Below, one piece after another: positions 44,401 to 57,456 of a stretch of DNA of 64,000 nucleotides (the stretch's first letter is position 1; every line of letters starts with the position of its first letter). Under the pieces are notes generated by a model that was not told the origin of the DNA, did not search any database, and was given only the letters and a program-made list of their open reading frames with translations. Origin of the DNA: Sipunculus nudus (lineage: Eukaryota; Annelida; Sipuncula; Golfingiida; Sipunculidae); the NCBI GenBank assembly GCA_026874595.1, contig CM049316.1, positions 76,119,676-76,183,675 of the forward strand, given 5' to 3'. Made by a program: the position numbers and the translations under genes.

Positions 44401-45049
44401 TAGACACACAATACATATACATACATATACATTGGAGTTATATACATAATAAAGTATATGTGAATTACCTTTAGCAACATTGAGATGGATACAAGGTTGA
44501 TCGGTGAGGTGTGGGTTTCCCTTGGCTTAAAACTTTAGACATAAACATAATGACAACCGCATCCCGTTTCCGGCTAACTAATAACGTATTCCGACCGCTG
44601 ATGCAGTAAATTTGCTTAACTTTCTTATTTGATATCGTTATTTAAAATATTGAAACAAACATAACCGTTGTTTTTTATGGCACAAGTTTTTATGTAGTAT
44701 CATCAATTGTTAATACCTTACAGTTGGACTTGCCACAGGTGCCAAATTAAAACTGTTAGCAACGAGAGACAGGATACAATATAAATAAATCAAACGAGGA
44801 GGTCAGCTTGTGCACACAGGGAAATTGCATGCTGGAGAGCTCTTTAAATTAACTTAAGAAACGCAAGCTTTAAAGGCAAGTAACTGTAAAAATATTTCAC
44901 ATAAACAAACTTAACAGCTTCTGTTCTGAGTAACTTTCGAAGGCTAAAGTTCATGGAAATATTTTAATCATAACATTTTAAAAGTCAGTAGACTGCCAAT
45001 GGCCAGTGTCTATTGTTCTGTCCATTGGAGGCCTTGACACACTTCAAAT

Positions 45050-48000
45050 CTGTGATAAATACATATATAGAGAAAATGGAATGTAGGGTATTTGAAATGG
45101 AAACTAAGATGATATAGAGAGAAAGGTTGCCAGGTTAGAAAAAGAATTTAAAAAGGGAATTGCAGGAAAGTAAAGAGAAAGTTCACCAAGCAAAAGTAAT
45201 TGCTGAATGTCAGAATCCCTGAAGTTACAGAGAAGGCATCAGATTGTAAAATAATATTAAGAAACAGTTTATAACCTACTAAATGCAAAAATGCACATAA
45301 CGTGTCAACAAAAGGCCATAGGTTCTGTACGCAGGGTAGGTAATAAAGGACAGAATAAACCAAGACCAATAATACTAAGGTTTAAACATACAGTTGACAG
45401 AAAAGCAATACATAAAGAGAGAAAACAACAAAAATTACAGGTGTCATAATTGTTTATGACTTATGTAAAGAAATGGTCCACATGTTCAACAGGGTTAGAA
45501 ATGACCCTTATGTACTAACTGCATTGAACTGGAATGGCAATATATTTGCCAGGAATAAATATGATTCCAATCATAGTGTTGAAGTGAAATATGGTTGTTA
45601 CCATGAGGAGTTGTTTCTACCTTAGCCATTACGTTGTAGACAGTACTAAGACAAACACTGTATAAGTGCTGTATTTGTTCATATATTCATTGTTATACGA
45701 GGATAAAAATGAAAAGACTCAGGCCGACATATCCTGTCGGTTAATTTATAAGTTAATGTGTTTTACTATACTTTATATGTTGTCAAATGCTTGTCTGTGT
45801 AATTCTTGTATTGGATGAATACCTTAGAAATATTTATTCAATTGGAGGCACCGTGAGAATCGTACTCAGATTTTAAGTCACTTTTTACATACTTATGTGT
45901 AGGACAGAAAATTGTGTCAATATAAAATCTTTTAACGTAAGAGGAATGAGAAAGTATGAAAATAAAAGAAAAAAACTTTAATTGGTCTCATAAACATAGT
46001 TGTGTTTAAGGAGTTTTATTCAAAAGTCTCAGTAAAATAGAAAATACAGATATATGGTCCAGGCAATGGAGAGGTCATATATACTCTTCCCTTGGAACAA
46101 GTACTGGTAAAGGGATTTTAATCATTGTTGGGGAAAACTAGAACTGTGTCTATAATTTATTTAATTATCAACGAATTTTATATTATTGACATTTGGAGAC
46201 TTAGAAATCCACATATAAAAAAACAATTGATGGAGAAGATTTAATCTTTTGACACAAAGGCGTTTAGATTATTTTCATGTAACACATGATATGCAGTCTT
46301 ATGTAAAAAAGAATGTTTTAGTGAACTTTGATTTTCTGCTGGTGTGATGAAGCTTTTACTCAAGGGAACAGTAAGAGTTTTGCTAAAGCTACTGAAAATT
46401 TAATAATTCGTTACTGAAAGATTAATAGTATATGGAAGATTTGAAGAAACATATGATGGAATAGAAAGCAGAGATAAAGAATAGTGATCCGGCAAAAGAT
46501 TGGGAATATTTAAGGTACAAAATAAGAGGATTTACAATTAGATATTCAAAAATAGAATCAATAAAAAGAAAACGCCATATTAAAATTTTGGAGAGAAATA
46601 ACGACCCAATGTGATATACATCATAAACTAACAACCTGCTACACTCAGAAGATCTTCAAATGTAATTATTCTGATTGTTAACAGTTTTTACAAGATATGA
46701 ATATCCAAAAACTATCAAGTGGACAGTCTTCATTATGTGATGGGCCATTGTCTTTTCCAGAAGCTTATAAATTTGTAAGATAACTGCCATCGAACAAAAC
46801 GCCTGGTAGTGATGGTTTGACTAAAGGATTATATGAATATTATTCTCAGGGTTAGGGATGGATATTGAAGATTCTATAAATTTCAGTTACATGTTAGTTA
46901 AGTTAACACCTAGCCAACAACAAGCAATAATTACTTTACTCATGAAACCAGGAAAAAACACACGTTACATTGTCATGTCGACCCATTAGCATGATTAATG
47001 TTGATTTAAAATACTTAGTAAAGCACTTGTTGAGAGAATGAAGAAAATATTACCTAAGATTATATAAAAAAACACAAAGTGCTTTAATCAAAGGGAGATT
47101 TATTTGCGAACAAATCAGCCTAAACCAAGATGTCATGTATTATTGTAAAAGAAAAATATCTATCTGATATTACGTTTACCGCAGACACTTCTGCAGCTTT
47201 TAATTCGATTGATCTCACATTTATTTTTTTTTTTTTTAAATTGGATTTGGTGATTGTTTTATTTCATGGATAAAGACTAGGTATACTAAATTAGAGAGTG
47301 CGTTTATCAATAATGGAGAAACTAGTCGTTATTTTTCAAGAGAAAGGGGCACTCGCTAAAGTGATCCTATGGCTTGTTTTTGGTTTATGTTTATATTGAA
47401 AGTTTTTGCACAACTAATTCGTACCTTTCTGTAAAGGTGATCTGAATCTACCAGATGTTAGATTAAGGATTAAAGCTCAGCATGTTTTATGGATAAAGAG
47501 ACTTATTCTCGAACAAGATAATCCTCGGATTTAGTTGGTTCGTAAAACAGGAAAAAATGGGGATGTTGCCTTCAAAAGAACAAATTTTCATGTAAATAAG
47601 GATTTTTATAATAATTGCTGGATGTCATGGGCTGTAAAAACTGTACTCATGAGCACACAGCTGAAGTTTTATCCCGGCCATTACGCATATAATAATCTTT
47701 TGAAAATTGGTTACAAATCTAAATTTTACAGCAAACTGTCTTCCTACATTTTATAGGAGAGCTCATGAATACTGATGGATTATTTAAATAGGAAAATGAT
47801 TTTGGTGTTACTTCAACATCTTTGGAGACATTCCAACTGCATTCAGTCATCAGCTGTATACCTAGGTATTTGTGTGAAATACATGATTATCACCATTTGG
47901 ACAACATTATTTATAGTAATACTGTATTTAATAAGAATGTATCATACGATTTTACACAGTTTTGTTCAAAAACACAAAATAAAAAAAAAAATACACGGAA

Positions 48001-48790
48001 TTCCTGTATAAAATCTTAAATTATTATTTAACATTCAATGCTCAACTGTATAAATAAAAATTATTAGGGAGTGACAGGTATGATTATTTTTTTATATAAG
48101 AAACATTATTTAACCTTTTTTGTTAATGAATGGTTGCAAATAATTTATATTTTAAAATATGTAATTTATTTGAAACAAGTAGAAATAAATAAGTCATATT
48201 TCACATCGAATGCCATACATTTTGGAGTGTTGCCTGTTTATGACAGCAATATTATGGTAAACACTCTTATTCTACTTTATAAACCCACCATATAAAAAGG
48301 AAAAGAATGCAAAAGCGAAACAGATCTTTTCTCTAAGTTTAAGTCTTTAATAATATCTCTTTAAAAAATAGCAATATATTATTGCTGAAAAGAAAGGTAA
48401 AATAGAATTACATTTTTAAAAGTGGAATCAGTTAATGCCTGGGATAGGAAAATCTGTAACACATGAGAAGTTCTATTTTTTTCTAATTAAAGATACTCTC
48501 AGTTTTTTGTAAAAATGAGTTAAATTTGTGTGCATTGGTATGTTTGCTAAACTGATTTATAAGTGTATGTCTGTTTGTCAAATTTAATGTTTAATGTTCT
48601 TATGAGGAAAATCAAACCATACATAATCTGGTAAATATGTTATTGCTACCTATAATTCCTCATGTTATTGTGTTTTTGAAACTGAATGTGATTGCTGTTG
48701 TTATTCAATGTGAAGGTGTTGTTATATTTGTGATATATATGTATATAATTGCAATAAAGACTTGTTTGAAAAAAAGTAAAATTAAATATA
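45050..48790 (+). mobile_element. Decayed L1/Tx1-like LINE
   Basis: Plus-strand pieces in the expected order, in shifting frames with stops. At 45070-45230 there is a coiled-coil-like stretch. At 45321-45440 there is an ORF1 motif (RRVGNKGQNKPRPIILRF). At about 45930-46140 lies an apurinic endonuclease remnant (NVRGMR, then W-x(4)-G-x-I-Y-S). Reverse transcriptase remnants at 46785-47420 include LPSNKTPGSDGLTKG, ILSKALVERMKKILPKI and GRFICEQISLNQDV. At 47437-47760 is the C-terminal part (GDLNLPDVRLRIKAQHVLWI). The catalytic YxDD part and much between are deleted. The 3' end is AATAAAGACTTGTTTG with an A-rich tail near 48780. It is inactive. Confidence 0.8.
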
Positions 48791-49500
48791 ACATTCTACC
48801 TCATGTTTTGTAGGAATAAGTTTATTATTAGGTGCAGAAAACAAGATCAAAGTCCACCAAGAGATGAAAAGTGGGGTTAGAGTAGGTGGGGCCGCGTATA
48901 ACAGGGTATTCATCATTTAGCACATGAGTGTATAGGAATACGTTTCCTCGGTGTAGGGTGTAGATGAACTAAGGTAATCTATAACAGTACTGTACATTTG
49001 TGTTTTGCACCATAACTATTCATCATACACTATTTTATTTTAGAAAGGGGCACCGCTTCACTGGGATTTTTCGCAAACTTGACAGGCTTAATGAAAAATC
49101 ATCAGATGATCGCGCATAGTTTAACAAATTAATTTTGTGTCTTTGTTCCTGATAATGGACATCTTTATTTTTATATATTATTTTATATATATATATGACT
49201 ATTCGTCAGAAAATAGTTTCAAATGAAATGTCCAAACAAACAGACACAGTATTTTGCAATTATTCTATTAAAACAAAAGGTTTAAAGTTTGATAAAAGTA
49301 AGACTTTCAAAGATATATCACTGGGTCCATTTAATCCATATAAATATACGCACAGTAATCACCTCTAACACTGCTTCTATACCCATACTATCTCAAGTTT
49401 TTCCTTGGTCCCTATAACTATAAATATATTCAAGCAATGTATATAATTGGTTACAAATATATTCCATTACTGTAAATTATTAATTAATCCTTTAACCTAC
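48791..49500. other. No gene recognised
   Basis: AT-rich DNA with short TA runs near 49165-49195. Nothing supported. Confidence 0.55.
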
Positions 49501-49539
49501 AAATACACATTAATACATTATATCTTTCAAGCGACCAAG

Positions 49540-49722
49540 TTGGGTCATTCATGACCCCTGCCTTTTATTTATATGTGCCTTGTTAATAGTAAAATTGTTT
49601 CCTACCATGAATAGTCAGTTTAGTCCTTTAATAACATTACAAGATTTCTTTACAGGGATTGGGCTAGCAGCGGAAAAAACTATTCTGAAAAGTAATATAT
49701 GGGGTCATTTGTGACCCAAGGA
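49540..49722. repeat. Pair of GGGTCAT..TGACCC palindromes
   Basis: GGGTCATTCATGACCC near 49543 and GGGTCATTTGTGACCC near 49706 lie about 160 bp apart. They may be the ends of a small unnamed repeat. Confidence 0.5.
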
Positions 49723-49849
49723 AAGATATGCGTTTCCGATAACATTATAGTCATTGATTTCGCTTTATTTTTCATTTGTTATGCACATATTTCAATGTTT
49801 ACCACCAAACCATGACTAAGAGACCTGCGCTGAGCAAATTTCAATGCTA

Positions 49850-50640
49850 AAATTGGTCTTAAGAAAAGGATATTGGGTCATTATCACCGTGTCTACCACA
49901 TGGGTAAAAGTGCTATTGAATTTAGGGTCATAAGGTCATCGTACAAGGTCACAGGAACAACATCTTCAAAATTTTTTGATGCCTTTTAAGGCAAACATTT
50001 CATCCCAAAAAGTCCATATTTTGTTAATGGCACGGTCAATTGAATGAGGATAAAGGTTTCCATATAAAACAATGATATGTTTTTATTAAGTCTGCTGGAT
50101 TTCAGGTTTTATATACACGGGGTTAGGAAAAATCCAGAAGTCATAACGTGTCGTTAAGACATAGGAGCTAACCTTTAAGGTTCTCTCAAGATTTCACCAT
50201 TATGCCATTGGGGAGATCGGCGGGTTTCTTACAGGGGACCTTCAGCTCCATCTTATATGGCTCCCCTGGCAATAGGGATGTACTCTTCAGAGTTTTAGGT
50301 CACAAAGATCACAGTGTCTATCTGTTCAGAGGTTGATTCAGGTAGAGGCTGACTGATTGGCTTCAAATTCGATTTATTAATGGCCCACCGCTAATATAAG
50401 AATCCTTTTGATTTCGGGGTGTTTAGGTTACATGCGAAAGTCACATGACCCACATCTTTAAAAAGTTCGTGGATGCATTGTTAGTGTTTTATCCAAAGTT
50501 TTTCAGCTTTTACTTGATATATCCTTATAATGGGGAATATACCATATTAATTTCGACACAAGTTCACAGGTCAAGGTCATAGAACATTACAGTTTAATAC
50601 ATCAAATCCTACACCTCATACACAACTGTCCCTTTCAGAC
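49850..50640 (-). repeat. TCAAGGTCA repeat cluster, reverse orientation
   Basis: The same family as at 33912-34830, inverted: AAGGTCATCGTACAAGGTCA, GATTTCGGGGTGTTTAGG, and exact TCAAGGTCA at 50571. Confidence 0.6.
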
Positions 50641-50649
50641 CTTAACATC

Positions 50650-53600
50650 TTTGTTCAGTCGTTTTAATATTGTTTTAAGATAGTTTCCCCTATATATGAA
50701 TGTAATCAGATCCTTTATTAGATTTTTCGAACATCACTCAACCCGTAGTAGAAGTCTAGGGGCCTTTTGCGGAACCCTTCCTGACCTGTCAGGGTTCCAT
50801 TTTTTTATTCTCCCTTTATGCTCAATTTTAAGACCATCCAATGACAGTAATCGTGTCAGTTTCTCAGCTATGGTTTCTTCAGTGCTCTGTTAGCAGGGGG
50901 TGTTCATTGATCAAGGCTAGTTTCATAAGTTCCGAAAAATTGTGGTGTTTTCCTGTTCTTATGCAGTGTATAATATTCACATTTTTATGAATGTGCTAAC
51001 TTTTGAATTATTCCATATTTTCCAATATCATTTTACACGCAAGTTGTTTCCACCAAATGGAAAACTGGGGAACTTAGGCTATTTAATGTCACATCTGAGG
51101 GATTCTATGATTATTATGAATTAAATCATCGGTAAAACACAAAATGGCTAATAATTTCAGCAAACATGGGTTCACGCAAAAGTTAAGAAGCTCAAGCGAA
51201 TTATATATCGATGCTTTTAATAAAATAGCAACTAAATCCAAGGAAGACCCTGGGAGCTGTCGGACTATTGACTAAATTTTACCCAATGTTCACTGTGAAA
51301 AAATTTGTCAAATTATTAACTGGAACGCAGTGATGAAGACCGTATAGAGTGATGCAATTCTGGCTCAGCTCAGTCACGTCCACTCCTAAAGGTATATTGT
51401 TAAAGCGAGTTGCATCAGTCAGTCCTCCGCAAGTTCACCACGTGATCTGTATTTACTCCGCCGGTTATCAATAAGCAGGAAAGTAGCTCTTCACTGATTG
51501 ACCCTAAATAAAACTGGCCGGACATCTGTGGGCCCCGAATGAAACAGAAATATCAGTTGCTAGGGAACTTCTTGCAAGTAACTGGACAGGACCATTTCAG
51601 ATAGCCGATTTAAGGTGACTTTTTGCTTGACAACAATGAAATAAACTTGTTTGTTTGGGTGTCTGCAAGAAAAACACCATCAGAGAACCACATGCCCCAA
51701 CCAATAAAGTAAAGGTAACACTTTCAGACATTTTGGTTGTACGGCCATGCTTTGTATCACATTGAATAGCCAATGAAACGAGATTGTGACTTCGAATTGG
51801 GGTATATAGGGTACGGACCTGGGTGAACAGGCAGCCGAAAGGGGCGAATTGGGCCCACTTGAAGACGCATGGTAAAAGAATCAAGGCAAAAGGAACTTTT
51901 CTATTGGCATTGACGGCACTGACAGAAATAAAGCTTCAGAGATTTCTGTTCTGCTTAATAAAAAGAATATCAGTGTGCCACATGCGAAGCGGGCCCAAGA
52001 ATCATGTCACGAATAGTTCAGCTTTCTTTTCTTATCCCATATAATTATTATATTTGGTTATATTTTTGTAAAATTTTATGTTTAATTCAAATAACGGGCA
52101 AGTTGTTGTGTTTGGCGTGTTATGTGGTGACTGTGGCTAAGTAAGTTATGGCGGGGACCCTAGAGATAATCGTTCGAGAAAGTGCTAGAAGACGATCGAT
52201 CGGCGGGCGGTGATGTATAACACCACAGAAAAGAACAGTCTTACAATGGAAACACAGAGGAAGTCGAATCGTGTTTATTCAGCGGACTATTTATTAACGT
52301 GAACAATTGGAACTGCTCTTGTTATACGCAACGCGACGTCATGACGAGTATTCATTTAAAACACCACATGCCCGATCTCATATGGGCTGCACTTGTTACA
52401 TGATATGTCAAGATGGTCACCAGGCCTAGTTTCCTTTTTTGAACACTACTTTGTCGTTTGTTGAAGATGGGCTCCTCCTCCCCAGCCCCAGGGGTCATAT
52501 CCGGATATGTATTCTGGACACTATGTGATTCATTGAGATTTGGAGACACACCTACTTCTACTTCAAAGCTTAATATAACGTTCGTATCAGACATGGGCGT
52601 CTCACGTGAACTGTTCATGTTAACTTAAACGAACTTGTTTTCCTGAATATATTGAAATATTGATTTCTGCATTATCAATATTATATCAATAAAATGAGTC
52701 TTTCTTTAGTTTAGTTGGTTGCGTGTAGGACCCAGATGGAAATATAATTACACGTTACAGGCGGAACAATGAAAATATATAAACAATTAACGGCAGCATG
52801 GGTATACTAAGCCGGCAGATGGCGTGATTTTTAACACCAAATTCATCTTAATATGTCAAAGGACATGCAGCAGGTCGGCTGATATGGTTAAATCGTGTCC
52901 ACTAAGTTTTTAAAACTGGTAAACGGAACAACACAGAACAATAAAACCAAATGAACCTGCAAATATGAAAACGAATTTAATGAGATTATACTACATTTGG
53001 TTGATCATAGTATTCTTAAAAAGGAAAAATGTTTTCATTCACAAAAAAACCTTGGAAAGGTCCTAAGTAAAAAAAAACACGTATACTTTTTTTTTTTTTT
53101 TACTTTTCTTTTATTGAGATCTAGGTGAAATACAGGAGTTTTAAATCGATATTTCTTAATGATTTCTCAAATCAAATATTTACCAATTTAAAACCCACAA
53201 ATATAATTATGTTTTCTAAATTGTTTTTTTTTATTCTTTTTTCTTAGGATGTTACTTAAAAATAATTGCGGACAATATATAGATGCAAAATTTTGTAAGT
53301 GCATTTTAAAAACATATGAAAACTGACAAGGATGCCAAAAGAGTTGGTCAGTTTGATATTCTGCCACCTAATTTACCAGATATATTTCAGTTTTACACAT
53401 TTTTACTTCTGTCTAATTTTGTACAATTTACTTTATTGACAATCCTGATTAGTCATGACAAGTTTTATAGGTTAAACAGAACTAGAAGCGCCACCTTTAT
53501 TTCATTTTATCTTTTCTTGAAATATTATTGTATTTCTCGGGACTGTCAATTTGGAGCAATTAGTTTATGGAAGGTGGTTTTTGGATTTTGCTTAATCTTA

Positions 53601-53760
53601 GAAGGCGTTAACCGACCACAATATGGAATCAGGCTTACTCTGTAAGGAAGATGTAGGGATTATTTTAGGAAAATAAAGTGTTTGCTGTAACATCAAGCCA
53701 CCATTTTGTATAAAAGAACATGAGAAAAATGAGGAGTACTGTATTTAGGTCTTTCTAATT
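50650..53760. other. Mostly unassigned, with two low-quality open frames
   Basis: A minus-strand 88-codon frame at 52352-52618 (MNSSRETPMSDTNVILSFEV, then acidic) is more protein-like than most and sits in GC-richer DNA. A 95-codon minus frame at 51597-51884 overlaps a plus frame. No family, splice site or promoter could be assigned to either. The rest is AT-rich without features. Confidence 0.3.
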
Positions 53761-53789
53761 TTAATTTCAGCTAAATGTCGTGGAAAATC

Positions 53790-53870
53790 AGCATCGTATA
53801 TTTTACAGGGTCTAGGGGGACCATAGGCCCGGTTTTTTAGCCAGAATAAAGACCTTAAGTAAAAAAAAAA
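53790..53870 (+). mobile_element. LINE 3' terminus fragment
   Basis: GGACCATAGGCCCGG then TTAGCCAGAATAAAGACCTT and a poly-A run, the same ending style as at 39630. Confidence 0.4.
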
Positions 53871-53876
53871 TTGCAA

Positions 53877-54062
53877 CAGAATTTCCGTTTGCACAATGCA
53901 TTTTCGATGTTATGTAGTTTGGCATACTAAAAGTCTTTTAAAAATTACGACTCCGGGTATAAAAAAAGTATTCATATTTCCTATGGGTTGATTTTGGTAG
54001 ACTTTTAGTATGTCTAACTACATATCTTACGAAAACGAATTTTGCAAACAGAAATTCTATTT
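53877..54062. repeat. Inverted repeat with 62-bp arms
   Basis: CAGAATTTCCGTTTGCAC ... GGCATACTAAAAGTCTTTT (53877-53940) is matched inverted by AGACTTTTAGTATGTC ... TTTGCAAACAGAAATTCTAT (53998-54062). The spacer is about 60 nt. Probably a small MITE. Confidence 0.8.
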
Positions 54063-54079
54063 CATTTTTTTTTTTTTTT

Positions 54080-54400
54080 ACCTTTCTGGCTAAATCCCCT
54101 GGCCTATCAGGACAACCGAGTCGTGAAATCACCCCGGCCCTCTCACCTAACGACCCGGGGTTGATCCTAGGTGTTATTATGAAAGTGGGTTGAAGTGGCC
54201 AGTCCAAGGCCGGTGGTTCTGTCCGGGTTCTCCGGCTACCTCCACATTTTTTACTACAATGCCGTAATTTGTATATACTGTGAACTCGCCTTTAAGCCCG
54301 GACCTTCCATTACAGACTAGAACTGTCCAACTTCTGGTCGAGGGAGCCGGTGCGGATATAGCTTCTGTCATGTATTGTGACCGTCTAGAGCTCCAACTCC
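54080..54400 (-). mobile_element. SINE-like element
   Basis: On the minus strand it contains GGAGGTAGCCGGAGAACC and AGAACCACCGGCCTTGG, the core shared with 36525-36690, and ends in a poly-A stretch near 54065-54080. A 64-codon frame across it (54177-54371) is judged a by-product. Confidence 0.55.
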
Positions 54401-54419
54401 ACTAAAATAAAATATATTA

Positions 54420-55126
54420 TAGAGGGTACATTTTACATTTTCATACTTTCCATTTGGTAAAAACCGTTAAATAATGTGTTTAATGTTGACTAGTGTTTCG
54501 CCGTTCAATAAAATTTTACCCATCAGGTACAACTGATCAGGCCGAATGATCTAATTGCCGAAGGGTCTAAATGCCAACTCCGAAACGGAAGACGTCAATC
54601 CGCCTATACGTAAAAGGGGATACGTATCACTGACATTATAATCACTCCTCAAAAAGGTAAGAATATAGTTAAATACACATTAAATAAAAAATACAGCGGC
54701 ACACACACATGGGGAAACCGTCGACTCGAGTCCTGCAAGATTGTGTCATTATTGCATGTTACAAGTGCTGTTCAAACGGGAATAAGGATTCTTTAAAGCC
54801 CTTTAATTACAAAAAAGTTACGATAACACAGACTTGACGGTTATATTTGGAAGTTATCCTGCTACTCACACATTGCTAGTGTTAAAAAATATAATGCCTG
54901 TCTGATCAGGTTAAAAAACTGTGCAAAGTTTCAGTGAAAAAATGTTTAACATTTCTAATTTTTACCAATTCTTTTGAATAGATTTTTTTGTAAATATATA
55001 TTTTTAAAAAACGGCATTAACTTTCTTTGAGTATAGAAATTATATTTGTGTCACATGGAACTTTTTGTGCCCGTTTTCTTTTATAAGTTCATTAATACAT
55101 TATCCCGAATACCAGATAATTTATTT

Positions 55127-55172
<46 letters not shown>

Positions 55173-56811
55173 AAGAGAGAGAGAGAGACTGACTCTAGTG
55201 AGATCTGGTGCCTCGTTGTTAACTTTTAACTGATTAATGTCTCTGATCGGTCTCTCCATAGCCTGACTCTTCTCTAGCCCTTACCATGCAAAGGAAAAAT
55301 GTCAGTTTAATTATGTTCCTGCGTATATATGACCTTGCCTTGTGCTTCACGCACCCAGTAAACTGATATCAAGTATAATAGTATTGGTAGTTCTTAGGAA
55401 TTAGGGTTTAACTTTTAGGAATCTTTGTTTTAGTAGGAATCTACATTTTATGTTTTAGAAAAACTGTGCTTTGTGTCTTGTAAAGCGCTTTTGATAACTA
55501 TTTTGTTGAATTAGCGCTATATAAATTAAATATATTATTATTATTATATTATTTTTATTATATATGATGATGTTGATTTTACTGTATATCATTTGACACT
55601 CAATGCACAGTTCTAAGAATAGGCTATTCACCTGTTATTTCATTTTATATTTTATGTAATAATGATAAAATTATTATAATATTTACAATTGATAAAAATT
55701 ATTTTATTTTCAGGTTAAGAACAGTAGTTGAGGATAACACGAATGGTAAATATAAAACCAAATGCTTATTCGAGAGAGAGGGAGTATGTAATTATTTACA
55801 ACCGTTAAAAGATATTACTGATATATAACAAAATATATATGTATGTACATGTTACCCATTACAACGAGGGTATGTAGTATTTGCATTAAATCGGTATTTT
55901 GACATAAGTATGTCACTAACTTCTAAAAATGCTTAATTAAGCATAATATATGTTTATTTTAGGCTGAGAAAGACCCCGGTGATTCTGTAAGTACTCGAGA
56001 TGAATTATAACGTATTAGTAGACATGTATATATATTCTGAGATGGAATTATGTATATACCTATTATTAAAATATCTCTACATTTTTTAAATTCCGGTAAT
56101 TCGTTAGCAGGGGTAGTCATTGTAACCCTTAGACCAAGAGAAGTCTTGGTCATTAAACATAGAGGTCCTGGTTTTTTTTTGTTTGTTTGTTTTTTTTTAC
56201 CAGCACAACCAAAATAATCATAAAATTCAGCTATTGATATATATTATGCTGTAGATTTGTGGACAAAAACAGAGTTAGGCATATATAAAAAATACCTTTG
56301 CGTCAAATAAAACTTTAGCCTTTCACTTAATCTTCTAACAAAAATATTTTCCCAATGTTATATGAAAATGCGAGAATTTTTACAAATAGAATTTGAATAT
56401 ATCAGTATATACATGTAACTGTCCTGTTATATTTCTGGACAAACTCAGTATCTTTATACCAAGATGTTAGCGCTGCGTCCGTTTATAATTATTGACGAGG
56501 ACTAATTATTTGATGCATGCTTTAACGATATGAACTTTTTTAATATCACGTTATTTCTTTCTCTCTGGACTTTTCTTATTTTTTGTTAACTTAATTCTTA
56601 AATTGTTTATTGTGATAGGGAACAGTAGCGATAATTCTTATTGAAACTACTTGCCGTAAGCTTTAGGTTTATGGGCGAACATATTAGACTTAGAGAAATA
56701 AAACAAAATTATCTTGCTGTCATTTATGCCTTCTGCCTGACACTTTGTCAAGTGTACAAAACAAATATTTTTACAATGTCACATGTAAATATGAGGATCT
56801 TAAAATTTCAT

Positions 56812-56872
<61 letters not shown>

Positions 56873-57235
56873 CAACTTACCCTTGGAGGAGAACTAAATA
56901 TTATTGAAGCGGTATCATTACTTGATGTAAGGCCTAAAGATATGCATTATTTTTCGATATAACATTATTTGCTTCTCTGTGGATTCAATCTGCAGATGGT
57001 TAGTATCTTCACGCCTCCCTTTATACATACTCTTTAAATCTTAAACGTATTTCTTTCTCATATAAGTGCAAGATGTGCATAAAAATCTCTTTAAATGTAT
57101 CATACAACATAAATATCTAAACTGTCTAGATCATATATAAACTTAGACATATATACTCTGAACATTTAATGTTAAACATTTAAAGGGATATGATTTTTCG
57201 TTGATCTTATTGTCTTATTCTTGATCTCTATGTTT
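54420..57235. other. Region upstream of the GBP-like exons
   Basis: Holds (GA)n at 55131-55188 and (TA)n at 56812-56868. No GTPase-domain exon (P-loop GxxxxGKS or TLRD motif) was found here. Two tiny splice-flanked pieces at 55714-55744 and 55965-55988 cannot be joined to each other in frame. Confidence 0.5.
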
Positions 57236-57242
57236 GATTTAG

Positions 57243-57293
57243 GACCGCAAATATTCGTTTGAATCACAGGCATCCCTTGATCATCTTAACGAG
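57243..57293 (+). CDS. Candidate earlier long exon of the GBP-like gene (repeat 0)
   Basis: After TTTGATTTAG a phase-0 frame reads DRKYSFESQASLDHLNEACL then KEFNLTF, fitting the opening of the long-exon pattern (acidic start, F at the end of the helix). It meets a stop at 57346 without a GT donor in frame. Only a non-canonical GC donor after GAG (57293) would keep it. It may be a damaged repeat. Confidence 0.3.
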
Positions 57294-57390
57294 GCATGTT
57301 TGAAAGAATTTAATTTGACATTTAGTTTATTTTTTAAGATGACATGATGTAGGTAACCTAAATTTAAAGCCTGGTAATCCAGTCTTGAAA

Positions 57391-57456
<66 letters not shown>

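Noticed and set aside
54177-54371. 64-codon minus frame that reads protein-like
   Set aside because: It spans the GCCGGAGAACCCGG SINE core also found at 36560, so it is probably part of the repeat.
55714-55988. Two tiny splice-flanked pieces (LRTVVEDNTN and AEKDPGDS) as GBP-like exons
   Set aside because: The first recalls the end of a GBP G domain, but joining the two gives an immediate stop and neither fits the phase-0 pattern.
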